From Nitrospira sp. (GTDB lineage: Bacteria > Nitrospirota > Nitrospiria > Nitrospirales > Nitrospiraceae), in NCBI GenBank assembly GCA_015904055.1, contig JABMDE010000061.1, positions 1 to 15,388 of the forward strand: 15,388 bases of DNA, written 5' to 3'. Positions 6,583 through 13,142 of this stretch are shown here, piece by piece (within the stretch, counting starts at the first letter, position 1; each line of letters opens with the position of its first letter). The notes below the pieces were generated by a model, which was not told where the DNA came from, ran no database searches, and saw only the letters and a list, made by a program, of their open reading frames with translations. The position numbers and the translations under genes are program-made.

Positions 6583-7272
6583 GCGTCACGTCTTGCTCCG
6601 CCTGATCGGTCAGCCGATTGAGGACCGTCTCAAGTTCAAGGCGGGACACTTCAAGCGCCGCGTCGTCTGTGTCACGCGGAACCCAGAGAGGGGCTCCATA
6701 GAGGAATAGGCCACGGGAAAACGGATACGGGACCATGTAGCGATCCCAGCTCGCGAAGAGTTTTTTTTTGAGCAGGCAAAGGCCAAGGGGACAATCGGGA
6801 GGCCTGTCGCCTTCGCCAGCTGAATGACACCAAGCTTGGCGACATGACGCGGGCCTTTGGGACCATCCGGTGTCACCACGACATCCTGTCCTGACCGGCC
6901 CAATTTGATCAGCGCGCGAAGCGCACCGGCGCCACCGCGCGTACTCGATCCACGGACAGCCTGATGCCCAAACCGCGCGATAATGCGTGCAATGATTTCT
7001 CCGTCACCATGCTGACTGATCAAGACATGGGAGCCCGCACCTCGATATCCGATCGGGATCATCAGCTGTTGGGCATGCCAAAAGGCAAGAATGATGTGGC
7101 GCCCTTCCCGATATAACGCATCGACCGCCTCCTGCCCGCGAGTCTCACAACGCATCGATTGCGCAACCCCGCGAATGACCGACGCGGCGACCGGCGGCAA
7201 CAAGGAACACTTCACCCATTGCTCAATGCGCTTCTTCAGAGTCTTCGCTTTCCGAGCCTCAGCACTCAGCAC
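6572..7272 (-). CDS. DUF374 (LpxJ-type) lipid A acyltransferase, interrupted by a one-base frameshift
   Basis: Lysophospholipid-acyltransferase-like protein with a DUF374 domain, the domain of LpxJ, which adds a secondary acyl chain to Kdo2-lipid A in epsilonproteobacteria. Visible motifs are IILAFWHAQQLMIPIGY, LISQHGDGEIIARI, RGSSTRGGAGALR and VVVTPDGPKGPRHVAKLG. Read as given, the frame switches at a run of nine T on the plus strand (6761-6769) after FACSKK and ends in unrelated residues at 6610. With one more base in the run it continues KKLFASWDRYMVPYPFSRGL...FLYGAPLWVPRDTDDAALEVSR and stops at 6572, about 233 residues, normal for the family. The change is therefore a sequencing error, slippage or a recent mutation. 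Start is GTG 7272, 18 bases after the msbA stop. Position between msbA and waaA supports lipid A acylation. LpxJ identity is inferred. Confidence 0.8.
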
Positions 7273-7290
7273 ATGGCACCGATGGATTGT

Positions 7291-7584
7291 TTACACACTG
7301 GTCACATCCTGAAATTGCATGGCATGGAGGCGTTGATACATCCCGCCCTTCCGAAGTAATTCTTCATGTGAGCCCGTCTCCACAATCGTTCCACGGTCTA
7401 ACACCACGATACGATCCGCATTTTGAATAGTGGAGAGCCGATGTGCAATCACTACGGTTGTCCTGTTCTTCATGAGATTGGTCAACGCCAATTGCACAAT
7501 ACGTTCAGACTCCGTGTCCAGCGCCGACGTGGCCTCGTCCAGAATCAGCAGCGGCGGATCACGCAAAATACGACCGCGTCCCAC
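7291..7584 (-). pseudogene. msbA: msbA 3' remnant (ABC transporter ATPase C-terminus)
   Basis: Only the last ~90 residues of a lipid A-exporting ABC transporter (MsbA type) are present. They carry the Walker B and D-loop ([12 protein letters not shown]), the H-loop ([10 protein letters not shown]) and the usual end region ([19 protein letters not shown]). The membrane domain, Walker A and the LSGGQ signature are missing. The sequence upstream of about 7575 belongs to lpxB in another frame, so the gene starts at a deletion-like junction. MsbA identity rather than another exporter rests on position between lpxB and the acyltransferase gene. A product from the GTG at 7582-7584 could not work as a transporter. 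Confidence 0.85.
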
Positions 7585-7835
7585 GGCTCAGAACGGAACA
7601 GACGCCGCATGAAGAGAAAGCGGTACACCAGTGACGCCAATGCCAGGGGGCCGACCATTCCGATGACGTCAAAGCGCCCGATGGCCTGCACTAACTGCAC
7701 GCCGGCTGCCTCCATGGCCGCCCCGCCGATGCCAACCAACGACACGGATGGGTCACAACCTTTCAACGCCCTGGCAAGATTGGCTCCGTGAAGATCGCCG
7801 GAGGCTTCGCCGGTTACAATGAGAATGCGCGGCAT
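7545..7835 (-). pseudogene. lpxB: lpxB 5' fragment (lipid-A-disaccharide synthase) fused out of frame to msbA
   Basis: LpxB condenses UDP-diacylglucosamine with lipid X to make the lipid A disaccharide. From ATG 7835 the sequence starts MPRILIVTGEASGDLHGANL, the unmistakable LpxB N-terminus with the GEASGD motif, and continues with VGIGGAAMEAAGVQ and DVIGMVGPLALA as far as EPWDAVV, about residue 89. It then runs into msbA sequence in the wrong frame and stops at 7545. The remaining ~290 residues, including the donor-binding C-terminal domain, are absent. No other complete lpxB is in the window. The upstream spacer holds the hairpin at 7863-7951. No clear ribosome site is seen, though a similar spacer precedes the second lpxB scrap. 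Confidence 0.88.
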
Positions 7836-7862
7836 GGCATCAAGGGCAAACCAAGGTTTTCC

Positions 7863-7951
7863 GTGAAGCGTATCGCGTGAAGCGTATCGCGCATCTCGCA
7901 AACAAAGATAAGAGGCACTCTCTTTCCCTCCTGCGCTTCACGCTTCACGCG
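7863..7951. repeat. Hairpin-forming 14-bp repeats in the oxidoreductase-lpxB spacer, copy 1
   Basis: Two adjacent units GTGAAGCGTATCGC (7863-7876 and 7877-7890) face inverse sequence CGCTTCACGCTTCACGCG (7934-7951) across a ~43-base loop. CGCGTGAAG can pair with CTTCACGCG. The element is related to 9192-9291 but has one inverse 14-bp unit fewer. It lies ahead of the lpxB start on the minus strand, so it would be in the mRNA between the two genes. Confidence 0.75.
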
Positions 7952-8018
7952 CGGCGAGGAACGGAATAGCCGCTCGATGGTTTCAACAGCAGAACCGCTC
8001 ATCGCGGATCATGTCCCT

Positions 8019-8984
8019 CTACCCCGTTGCCCCTGATTCTGCATTGCGCTGCACAAACGAATCGATGGCAGCCAATACTTGATGGGCGACCGTCAACGCA
8101 GCCGCTCCGTCTTCGCCGGACACCACAGGCGACACGCCGGTCCGGATCGCGTTCAGGAAGGATTCGAGCTGGAGCTTCAACGGCTCCTCATCGTTTCCTT
8201 TACACTCTTCGATCGCAAACCCTGGCTTATCACCAGGATTCCCGACTCGACGCCCGATGATTCCTTGACGGGACTGAAAATCAATCGACACATAGCTGTC
8301 CTGCTGAAACACCCGCAGCCGGCGCATCTTGGTGAGAGACACCCGGCTGGCCGTCAAGTTGGCGACACATCCGCTTTGAAACTGGATGCGCGCATTGGCA
8401 ATATCAATCGTCGATGACAGCACCGGCACTCCGGCGGCTCGCACCTCTTCAACCGGGCCGGGATTGAAGGACAAGACCAAGTCCAGATCGTGAATCATCA
8501 AATCCAGCACGACATCGACGTCGGTTCCACGTTCGCTGTAGGTCCCCATCCGGTGGGCTTCGATGAACGCCGGACGACGGATCTGTGGCCGCATCACCTG
8601 CATGATGGGATTAAATCGTTCGCTGTGACCGACCTGCAGCCGACATCCCTTGGCCTTGGCCAAATCGACAAGTTCGCGCGCCTCGGCAGGCCGCACGGCA
8701 ATCGGCTTCTCAACCAGGACATGCTTGCCCGCTTCAAGACAGGCTTTCGCCACGGCATAATGTCCTGATGTGGGCACAGCCACACTGACGATATCGACGG
8801 CCTTCAGAAGATCCGGCAGATTCTCGAACACCTGTGCGCCATGCCGCCCGGCAATAACGCCGGCCCGGTCACGATCCTGATCCGTGACACCGACAAGCGT
8901 TGAATCAGACAGTGCGGCATACAGCCTCGCATGGTGCTGTCCCAAATGCCCAACGCCGACAACTCCAGCACGAAGTGATTTCAT
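8019..8984 (-). CDS. Gfo/Idh/MocA family oxidoreductase, copy 1 (candidate GnnA)
   Basis: NAD(P)-dependent sugar oxidoreductase of 321 residues. The N-terminal Rossmann domain carries GVVGVGHLGQHHARLYAAL and the family's EKPIAVRPAEAREL near residue 95; the C-terminal domain has RMGTYSERGTDVDVVLDLMIHD and HDLDLVLSFNPGP. Its place among lipid A genes, after lpxI and before lpxB, suggests it modifies the lipid A precursor. GnnA, a UDP-GlcNAc 3-dehydrogenase of this family, sits among lpx genes in Acidithiobacillus and works with the aminotransferase GnnB. Function here is inferred from position and family. About 14 of 321 residues differ from copy 2, and all motifs are intact, so this copy could be active. 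Its N-terminus follows a 17-codon lpxI scrap instead of a full lpxI. No strong ribosome site precedes ATG 8984. Confidence 0.9.
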   Translation of the reverse strand: MKSLRAGVVGVGHLGQHHARLYAALSDSTLVGVTDQDRDRAGVIAGRHGAQVFENLPDLLKAVDIVSVAVPTSGHYAVAKACLEAGKHVLVEKPIAVRPAEARELVDLAKAKGCRLQVGHSERFNPIMQVMRPQIRRPAFIEAHRMGTYSERGTDVDVVLDLMIHDLDLVLSFNPGPVEEVRAAGVPVLSSTIDIANARIQFQSGCVANLTASRVSLTKMRRLRVFQQDSYVSIDFQSRQGIIGRRVGNPGDKPGFAIEECKGNDEEPLKLQLESFLNAIRTGVSPVVSGEDGAAALTVAHQVLAAIDSFVQRNAESGATG

Positions 8985-9012
8985 GAGATGTGATGAACGA
9001 TGCCTGAATGGA

Positions 9013-9063
9013 TCACTCGTCTCGGGTAATTCCGATGACTGCGATCCCTGCCCGTTCCGCTAG
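9013..9063 (-). pseudogene. lpxI: lpxI 3' scrap (last 17 codons)
   Basis: Fifty-one bases encode LAERAGIAVIGITRDE and the TGA stop, the exact C-terminus of the intact LpxI at 10357-11193. It begins abruptly at the joint with the lpxB scrap and has no start. It differs from the intact copy at three bases, all silent (CTA/CTG, GGA/GGC, ACC/ACA). It marks the edge of the tandem segment. Confidence 0.95.
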
Positions 9064-9164
9064 ACTAACGAAACATGCGGGTCACAGGCTTTCAACGCCC
9101 TGGCAAGATTGGCTCCGTGAAGATCGCCGGAGGCTTCCCCCGTTACAATGAGAATGCGCGGCAT
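9060..9164 (-). pseudogene. lpxB: lpxB 5' scrap (first 34 codons)
   Basis: ATG 9164 starts MPRILIVTGEASGDLHGANL and continues to CDPHVSLV (34 residues), where the joint with the lpxI scrap puts a TAG stop (9060-9062) directly in frame. Compared with the longer lpxB fragment at 7835 it differs at 11 bases affecting eight codons, two of which change the amino acid (Gly to Ala, Ser to His). It cannot encode a working enzyme. On the minus strand it follows the copy 2 oxidoreductase gene in the natural order. Confidence 0.92.
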
Positions 9165-9191
9165 GGCATCAAGGGCAAACCAAGGTTTTCT

Positions 9192-9291
9192 GTGAAGCGT
9201 ATCTCGTGAAGTGTATCTCGCATCTTGCAAACAAAGATAAGAGGCACTCTCTTTCCCTCCTGCGCTTCACGCTTCACGAGATACGCTTCAC
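9192..9291. repeat. Perfect 20-bp inverted repeat in the oxidoreductase-lpxB spacer, copy 2
   Basis: GTGAAGCGTATCTCGTGAAG at 9192-9211 is the exact reverse complement of 9272-9291, with a 60-base loop. The left arm contains two 14-bp units (GTGAAGCGTATCTC, GTGAAGTGTATCTC); the right arm side has three inverse CTTCACG-type units. No T-run follows, so it is not an obvious rho-independent terminator. It could stabilise or divide the polycistronic mRNA between the oxidoreductase gene and lpxB. Confidence 0.85.
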
Positions 9292-9361
9292 GCGCGTCGA
9301 GGAATGAAATAGCCGATCGATGATTTCAACAGCAGAACCGCTCATCGCGGATCATGTCCCT

Positions 9362-10327
9362 CTACCCCGGTGCCCCTTGTTCCGCGTTACGCTGCACAAA
9401 CGAATCGATGGCGGCCAATACTTGATGGGCGACCGTCAGCGCAGCCGCTCCATCTTCGCCGGATACCACAGGCGACGTGCCGGTCCGGATCGCGTGCAGG
9501 AAGGATTCGAGCTGGAGCTTCAGCGGCTCCTCATTGTTTCCTTTACACTCTTCAATCGCAAACCCGGGCTTGTCTCCCGGATTCCCGGCTCGGCGCCCGA
9601 CGATTCCCTGACGGGACTGAAAATCGATCGACACATAGCTGTCCTGCTGAAACACCCGCAGCCGGCGCATCTTGGTGAGAGACACTCGGCTGGCGGTCAA
9701 GTTGGCGACACATCCGCTTTGAAACTGGATGCGCGCATTGGCGATGTCAATCGTCGATGACAGCACCGGCACTCCGGCAGCCCGCACCTCTTCGACCGGG
9801 CCTGGATTGAAAGACAAGACGAGGTCAAGATCATGAATCATCAAATCCAGCACAACATCGACGTCGGTTCCACGTTCGCTGTAGGTCCCCATCCGGTGGG
9901 CTTCGATGAATGCCGGACGACAAATCTGTGGCCGCATCACCTGCATGATGGGATTGAATCGTTCGCTATGCCCGACTTGCAGCCGGCACCCCTTGGCCTT
10001 GGCCAATTCGACCAGTTCGCACGCCTCAGCAGGCCGGACAGCGATCGGCTTCTCAACCAGGACATGCTTGCCCGCTTCAAGACAGGCTTTCGCCACCGCA
10101 TAATGCCCCGATGTGGGCACAGCCACACTGACGATATCGACGGCCTTCAGAAGATCAGACAGACTCTCGAACACCTGTGCGCCATGCCGCCCGGCGATAA
10201 CGCCGGCCCGGTCACGATCCTGATCCGTCACACCGACAAGCGTTGAACCGGGCAGTGCGGCATAGAGCCTTGCATGGTGCTGCCCCAAATGCCCAACACC
10301 GACGACTCCGGCTCGAAGTGATTTCAT
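9362..10327 (-). CDS. Gfo/Idh/MocA family oxidoreductase, copy 2 (candidate GnnA)
   Basis: Same family and size (321 residues) as the gene at 8019-8984, and the copy that still follows an intact lpxI, so it keeps the natural context. The nucleotide-binding GVVGVGHLGQHHARLY and EKPIAVRPAEA are intact. It differs from copy 1 at roughly 14 residues, for example ALPGST for ALSDST, AEACELVEL for AEARELVDL, and an NAEQGAPG C-terminus for NAESGATG. I place the start at ATG 10327, which aligns with copy 1; the frame stays open for 11 more codons upstream, but these overlap the end of lpxI. The gene starts 29 bases after the lpxI stop, so the two are likely one transcript. Expected role: oxidising a UDP-amino-sugar for lipid A or another surface sugar; the substrate is not established. 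Confidence 0.92.
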   Translation of the reverse strand: MKSLRAGVVGVGHLGQHHARLYAALPGSTLVGVTDQDRDRAGVIAGRHGAQVFESLSDLLKAVDIVSVAVPTSGHYAVAKACLEAGKHVLVEKPIAVRPAEACELVELAKAKGCRLQVGHSERFNPIMQVMRPQICRPAFIEAHRMGTYSERGTDVDVVLDLMIHDLDLVLSFNPGPVEEVRAAGVPVLSSTIDIANARIQFQSGCVANLTASRVSLTKMRRLRVFQQDSYVSIDFQSRQGIVGRRAGNPGDKPGFAIEECKGNNEEPLKLQLESFLHAIRTGTSPVVSGEDGAAALTVAHQVLAAIDSFVQRNAEQGAPG

Positions 10328-10356
10328 GAGATTGTGATGAACGCTGCGTGAATGGA

Positions 10357-11193
10357 TCACTCGTCTCGTGTAATGCCGATGACTGCGATCCCTGCCCGTT
10401 CCGCCAGATTGACCAGCTGCTCTCGATCCAGCATCACCGTGCGGCCCGCTTCCACCGCCAGCACGGCCGCCTTCACCGACGCCATAACTTCGATCGTCCG
10501 GGGGCCAACCGCAGGCAAATCGAACCGAAGATCCTGCTGCGGCTTGCTTCGCTTGACCACCACCGCCCCATCTTTCGCCAACTCGCCGCCGCGCTTGATC
10601 GCCCCATCAGTCCCCTCGACCGCTTCCACCGCCACAACCACACGATCCTTGATCACCACACATTGGCCAATGTCGAGACGCCCGGTCTCCTTGGCCACCT
10701 CCCATCCATAGCGGATGTCGGTCCATTCCTTCTTGGTCGGTTGGCGAGAGGTCAGCGGACCTTCTTCGACCAGAATCCCTTCAAGCCCGAAGGTGGATTC
10801 ACAAATCAAAATCCCCTCCCGCTCGAGTTCAGCCGCAATTTCGCGAAGAATGTTGTCATCTTTCCACAGGGCCACACGCGTCGCCAGTGCCAGCGCTCGA
10901 AAATCAGGCCGCACCGTGCTGTACACGTGCGTCTTCTTGATGCCTCCCAGCATCACCACTTGCCGAACACCGTCGCCCTTGAATGCTTTGATCAGCTTAT
11001 TCAACTGTCCGATCTTGATCCAGTGGATCCAATCGACATGCTGTTCAAGCTCGGGGTCCGTTTCCCCTTCATGGGCCACCGCAGACACCTGCAAACCCAT
11101 CTTCCGCGCGTTATCCGCAAAAATGATCGGAAACCGTCCGTTTCCGGCAATCAGCCCGATACGTCCCTCTTGGACTGAGACCGACACCGTCAT
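10357..11193 (-). CDS. lpxI: UDP-2,3-diacylglucosamine pyrophosphatase LpxI
   Basis: LpxI (DUF1009) hydrolyses UDP-2,3-diacylglucosamine to lipid X, replacing LpxH in many non-enteric Gram-negatives. The 278-residue protein shows the typical N-terminal half (IGLIAGNGRFPIIFADNARK, HWIKIGQLNKLIKAFK, VVMLGGIKKTHVY) and the conserved C-terminal half (GWEVAKETGRLDIGQCVVIKD, VEAVEGTDGAIKRGGEL, RFDLPAVGPRTIEVM) with the acidic and arginine residues of the catalytic lobe. The ATG at 11193 lies 13 bases after the lpxA stop, so the genes are tightly linked. The length is normal and nothing is missing. Its 3' end reappears as the scrap at 9013-9063. Confidence 0.95.
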   Translation of the reverse strand: MTVSVSVQEGRIGLIAGNGRFPIIFADNARKMGLQVSAVAHEGETDPELEQHVDWIHWIKIGQLNKLIKAFKGDGVRQVVMLGGIKKTHVYSTVRPDFRALALATRVALWKDDNILREIAAELEREGILICESTFGLEGILVEEGPLTSRQPTKKEWTDIRYGWEVAKETGRLDIGQCVVIKDRVVVAVEAVEGTDGAIKRGGELAKDGAVVVKRSKPQQDLRFDLPAVGPRTIEVMASVKAAVLAVEAGRTVMLDREQLVNLAERAGIAVIGITRDE

Positions 11194-11206
11194 AGTGGTG
11201 TAACTC

Positions 11207-12025
11207 TCACCCTTCCTGATCGAACTCGATATCCAAATCGACGTTCACGACACGCGAGACACCTCGTTTGGTCCCTTCCATAAACGTAAGGACCTTCGCG
11301 ACATCCGCCTGCCCCTTAAACTCCTTCTTCGTCAGCCTGATGGCTTCGGCAACCCGATGCCCGGCCCGAAAGAGCAGATCGAACGCTTTTTTGAGCAGCG
11401 CAATACGTTCCACCGAAAATCCATGCCGCTGTAGTCCCACGGTATTGAGCCCATACAAATGCGCCCGATATCCCCCGGCTGCCCGCATGAACGGTGGAAC
11501 ATCCTGCCCAATTGCGCAGCACCCGCCGACCATCGCATAGTCACCGACACGGACAAATTGATGGATACCCGTGAGACCTCCGATAATGGCATGGTCCCCG
11601 ATCGTAATGTGTCCGGCCAAACTGGCTGCATTGGCCATAATGAGATGGCTTCCAAGCCGACAATCATGCGCCACATGGACATACGCCATCAGAGTATTTT
11701 TTGATCCGAGCGACGTCACTCCTCCACCCTGCACCGTCGCGCGGTTGATCGTCACATACTCGCGAATGACATTATCATCCCCGATGACGACCTTCGTCGG
11801 CTCTCCCTTGTAGCCCAAATGCTGCGGTGGTCCGCCGATTGAAGCAAACGCATGCACCTCATTGCGTTCGCCAATCTCCGTCCATCCATCGATGGTGATG
11901 TGCGACAACAACCTGGTTCCCTTACCGATTGAAACATGCTCACCGATGACGCAAAACGGCCCGACCTCCACGCCGTCGGCAAGTTTCGCCTTGGGATGGA
12001 CAATCGCTGCTGGATGGATTTTCAC
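11207..12025 (-). CDS. lpxA: UDP-N-acetylglucosamine O-acyltransferase LpxA
   Basis: First committed acyl transfer of lipid A synthesis: 3-hydroxyacyl-ACP to the 3 position of UDP-GlcNAc, in the cytoplasm. The 272-residue protein has left-handed beta-helix hexapeptide repeats over residues ~1-190, with the catalytic-histidine region MAYVHVAHDCRLG, GHITIGDHAIIGG, GIHQFVRVG and the family's GLNTVGLQRHGFS. It ends in the helical C-terminal domain (ALLKKAFDLLFRAGHRVAEA). The start is GTG 12025, preceded by a GGGGGGAG ribosome-site-like stretch about five bases upstream; the N-terminus (MKIHPAAIVHPKAKL) matches the family. If the neighbouring oxidoreductase is GnnA, this LpxA would have to accept UDP-GlcNAc3N and make an amide bond; I cannot read that preference from the sequence. 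Confidence 0.97.
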   Translation of the reverse strand: MKIHPAAIVHPKAKLADGVEVGPFCVIGEHVSIGKGTRLLSHITIDGWTEIGERNEVHAFASIGGPPQHLGYKGEPTKVVIGDDNVIREYVTINRATVQGGGVTSLGSKNTLMAYVHVAHDCRLGSHLIMANAASLAGHITIGDHAIIGGLTGIHQFVRVGDYAMVGGCCAIGQDVPPFMRAAGGYRAHLYGLNTVGLQRHGFSVERIALLKKAFDLLFRAGHRVAEAIRLTKKEFKGQADVAKVLTFMEGTKRGVSRVVNVDLDIEFDQEG

Positions 12026-12087
12026 ACGCTCCCCCCCTTCACCCTACAGACACACTAGAGAATTGACCACGCGATGATCAGTGGCAA

Positions 12088-12540
12088 TCAACGCGTGCCG
12101 GCTTTTTCTTCGGCCACCATGGCCGTCACGACTGCTTCACACACCACTTCGTTGTCGACAAATGCTTTCCCCTGCATTTTCCAAAACGGCGGACGCTTCT
12201 TGAGCACATCGATTTCGAACCGTAGCTGATCGCCCGGTACCACCGGCCTCCGAAACTTTGCCTCGTCGATACCCGTCAGATACACGACGGGCTTCCCGGA
12301 CGACTCCCCCGATTTGAACACCAGCACACCCCCGGCTTGCGCCATCGCTTCGATAATCAAGACGCCAGGCATGACGGGACGCCCTGGGAAATGCCCCTGA
12401 AAGAACGGCTCATTGATCGTAACGTTCTTGATCGCCACAATCCGCCGGCCGGGTTCCAACTCCTTAACCCGATCCACCAACAAGAAGGGATACCGGTGTG
12501 GAAGTAATCCCTGGATTTCCACCTGTTCAACCTTTGCCAT
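12088..12540 (-). CDS. fabZ: 3-hydroxyacyl-ACP dehydratase FabZ
   Basis: FabZ dehydrates 3-hydroxyacyl-ACP in fatty acid elongation and competes with LpxA for the same substrate, which is why the two genes are commonly linked. The 150-residue protein has the hot-dog fold signature: [14 protein letters not shown], then the active-site stretch [20 protein letters not shown] with catalytic His and Glu, [18 protein letters not shown] and a normal C-terminus. ATG 12540 has a strong AGGAGG (12549-12554) eight bases upstream. It is 41 bases downstream of the Skp gene's end and 62 bases upstream of lpxA. In E. coli lpxD lies between skp and fabZ; here it is absent. Confidence 0.97.
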   Translation of the reverse strand: MAKVEQVEIQGLLPHRYPFLLVDRVKELEPGRRIVAIKNVTINEPFFQGHFPGRPVMPGVLIIEAMAQAGGVLVFKSGESSGKPVVYLTGIDEAKFRRPVVPGDQLRFEIDVLKKRPPFWKMQGKAFVDNEVVCEAVVTAMVAEEKAGTR

Positions 12541-12581
12541 CGGCGATGCCTCCTCTCCGCTGCTGTTAATCCACCACGTTC

Positions 12582-13121
12582 TTATTTGTTCTGCCGATCG
12601 AACTCTTTGACGACGAGGTCTGTCACATCAAGCCCCGGATGATGATACAGCACGATACGAAGAAGCGCTTCGTTTCCCTTGTCGAAAATCGCCACGTACC
12701 CCTCTTTTTGAGCAACGATCTGCGCAGCCTCTCCAATCCGCTTCGAGTATTCCCCTACCATGTCACGCTGCTTCTGCTGAACTTCGCGGTTAAAATCTTG
12801 CAGTCGCCGCTGATAGGCTTCGACCTTGCCGCGGAACTGCTCTTGCTTTTCCTGCTTGTCCGCCTCGCTCAGCTTGCTGAGCGACTCCTGAAGCGTACGC
12901 TCCAGATCTTTCAGCTCCTGCGCATCGGCATCGATGATTTTCTCCCTGGTCGCCGAATACTGTTTGAACTCATCCAACGCTGATTTGCCGGCCTTCGATC
13001 GTTCCATCACGGCCTGCTGATCCATCACCCCGATTTTCTGAGCATCCGTAGCCTGTGCCGGCTGTGCCCAGATCACCAGTACCGCCACACCCACTATTCT
13101 GACAATGTCCATGCCTCTCAT
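12582..13121 (-). CDS. OmpH/Skp family periplasmic chaperone
   Basis: Skp-like trimeric chaperone that carries unfolded outer-membrane proteins across the periplasm to BamA. The 179-residue precursor starts with a signal peptide ([19 protein letters not shown]...) that probably ends after AQA. The mature part opens with [21 protein letters not shown], the family's beta-strand, followed by a long charged coiled coil (residues ~45-140, rich in Q, E and K) and closes with [12 protein letters not shown] and [17 protein letters not shown] nine bases before ATG 13121 supports this start over the Met three codons later. The gene follows another Skp-like gene by 21 bases, and the pair are clear paralogues of the same layout; this one lacks a lipobox. 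Confidence 0.92.
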   Translation of the reverse strand: MRGMDIVRIVGVAVLVIWAQPAQATDAQKIGVMDQQAVMERSKAGKSALDEFKQYSATREKIIDADAQELKDLERTLQESLSKLSEADKQEKQEQFRGKVEAYQRRLQDFNREVQQKQRDMVGEYSKRIGEAAQIVAQKEGYVAIFDKGNEALLRIVLYHHPGLDVTDLVVKEFDRQNK

Positions 13122-13142
13122 ACCGCCAGACCTCCGTCTGCC

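Larger units (their letters stand above)
7734..9063. repeat. Tandem segment, copy 1 (lpxI end - oxidoreductase - lpxB start)
   Basis: Direct repeat of 9063-10407, abutting it head to tail. Reading on the minus strand, each copy runs from the last 17 codons of lpxI through the complete oxidoreductase gene and spacer to codon 34 of lpxB. The copies differ by scattered substitutions and by a 14-bp unit in the spacer hairpin. Copy 1 continues into further lpxB sequence on its left side, and copy 2 continues into the full lpxI on its right side. Confidence 0.95.
9063..10407. repeat. Tandem segment, copy 2 (lpxI end - oxidoreductase - lpxB start)
   Basis: Second copy of the 1.33 kb unit, joined to copy 1 at about 9060-9065, where lpxB codon 34 is followed directly by the lpxI 3' end. 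Only one or two bases are shared at the joint, so it does not look like recombination between long repeats. On the minus strand this copy lies upstream and is attached to the intact lpxI. Confidence 0.95.

Noticed and set aside
9060..9085. Insertion sequence or attachment site at the tandem joint
   Set aside because: No transposase, terminal inverted repeats, target duplication or tRNA end is visible; the joint is a bare junction between two gene fragments.
9192..9291. Rho-independent terminator between the oxidoreductase gene and lpxB
   Set aside because: The stem is strong, but the loop is 60 bases and no T-run follows on either strand.
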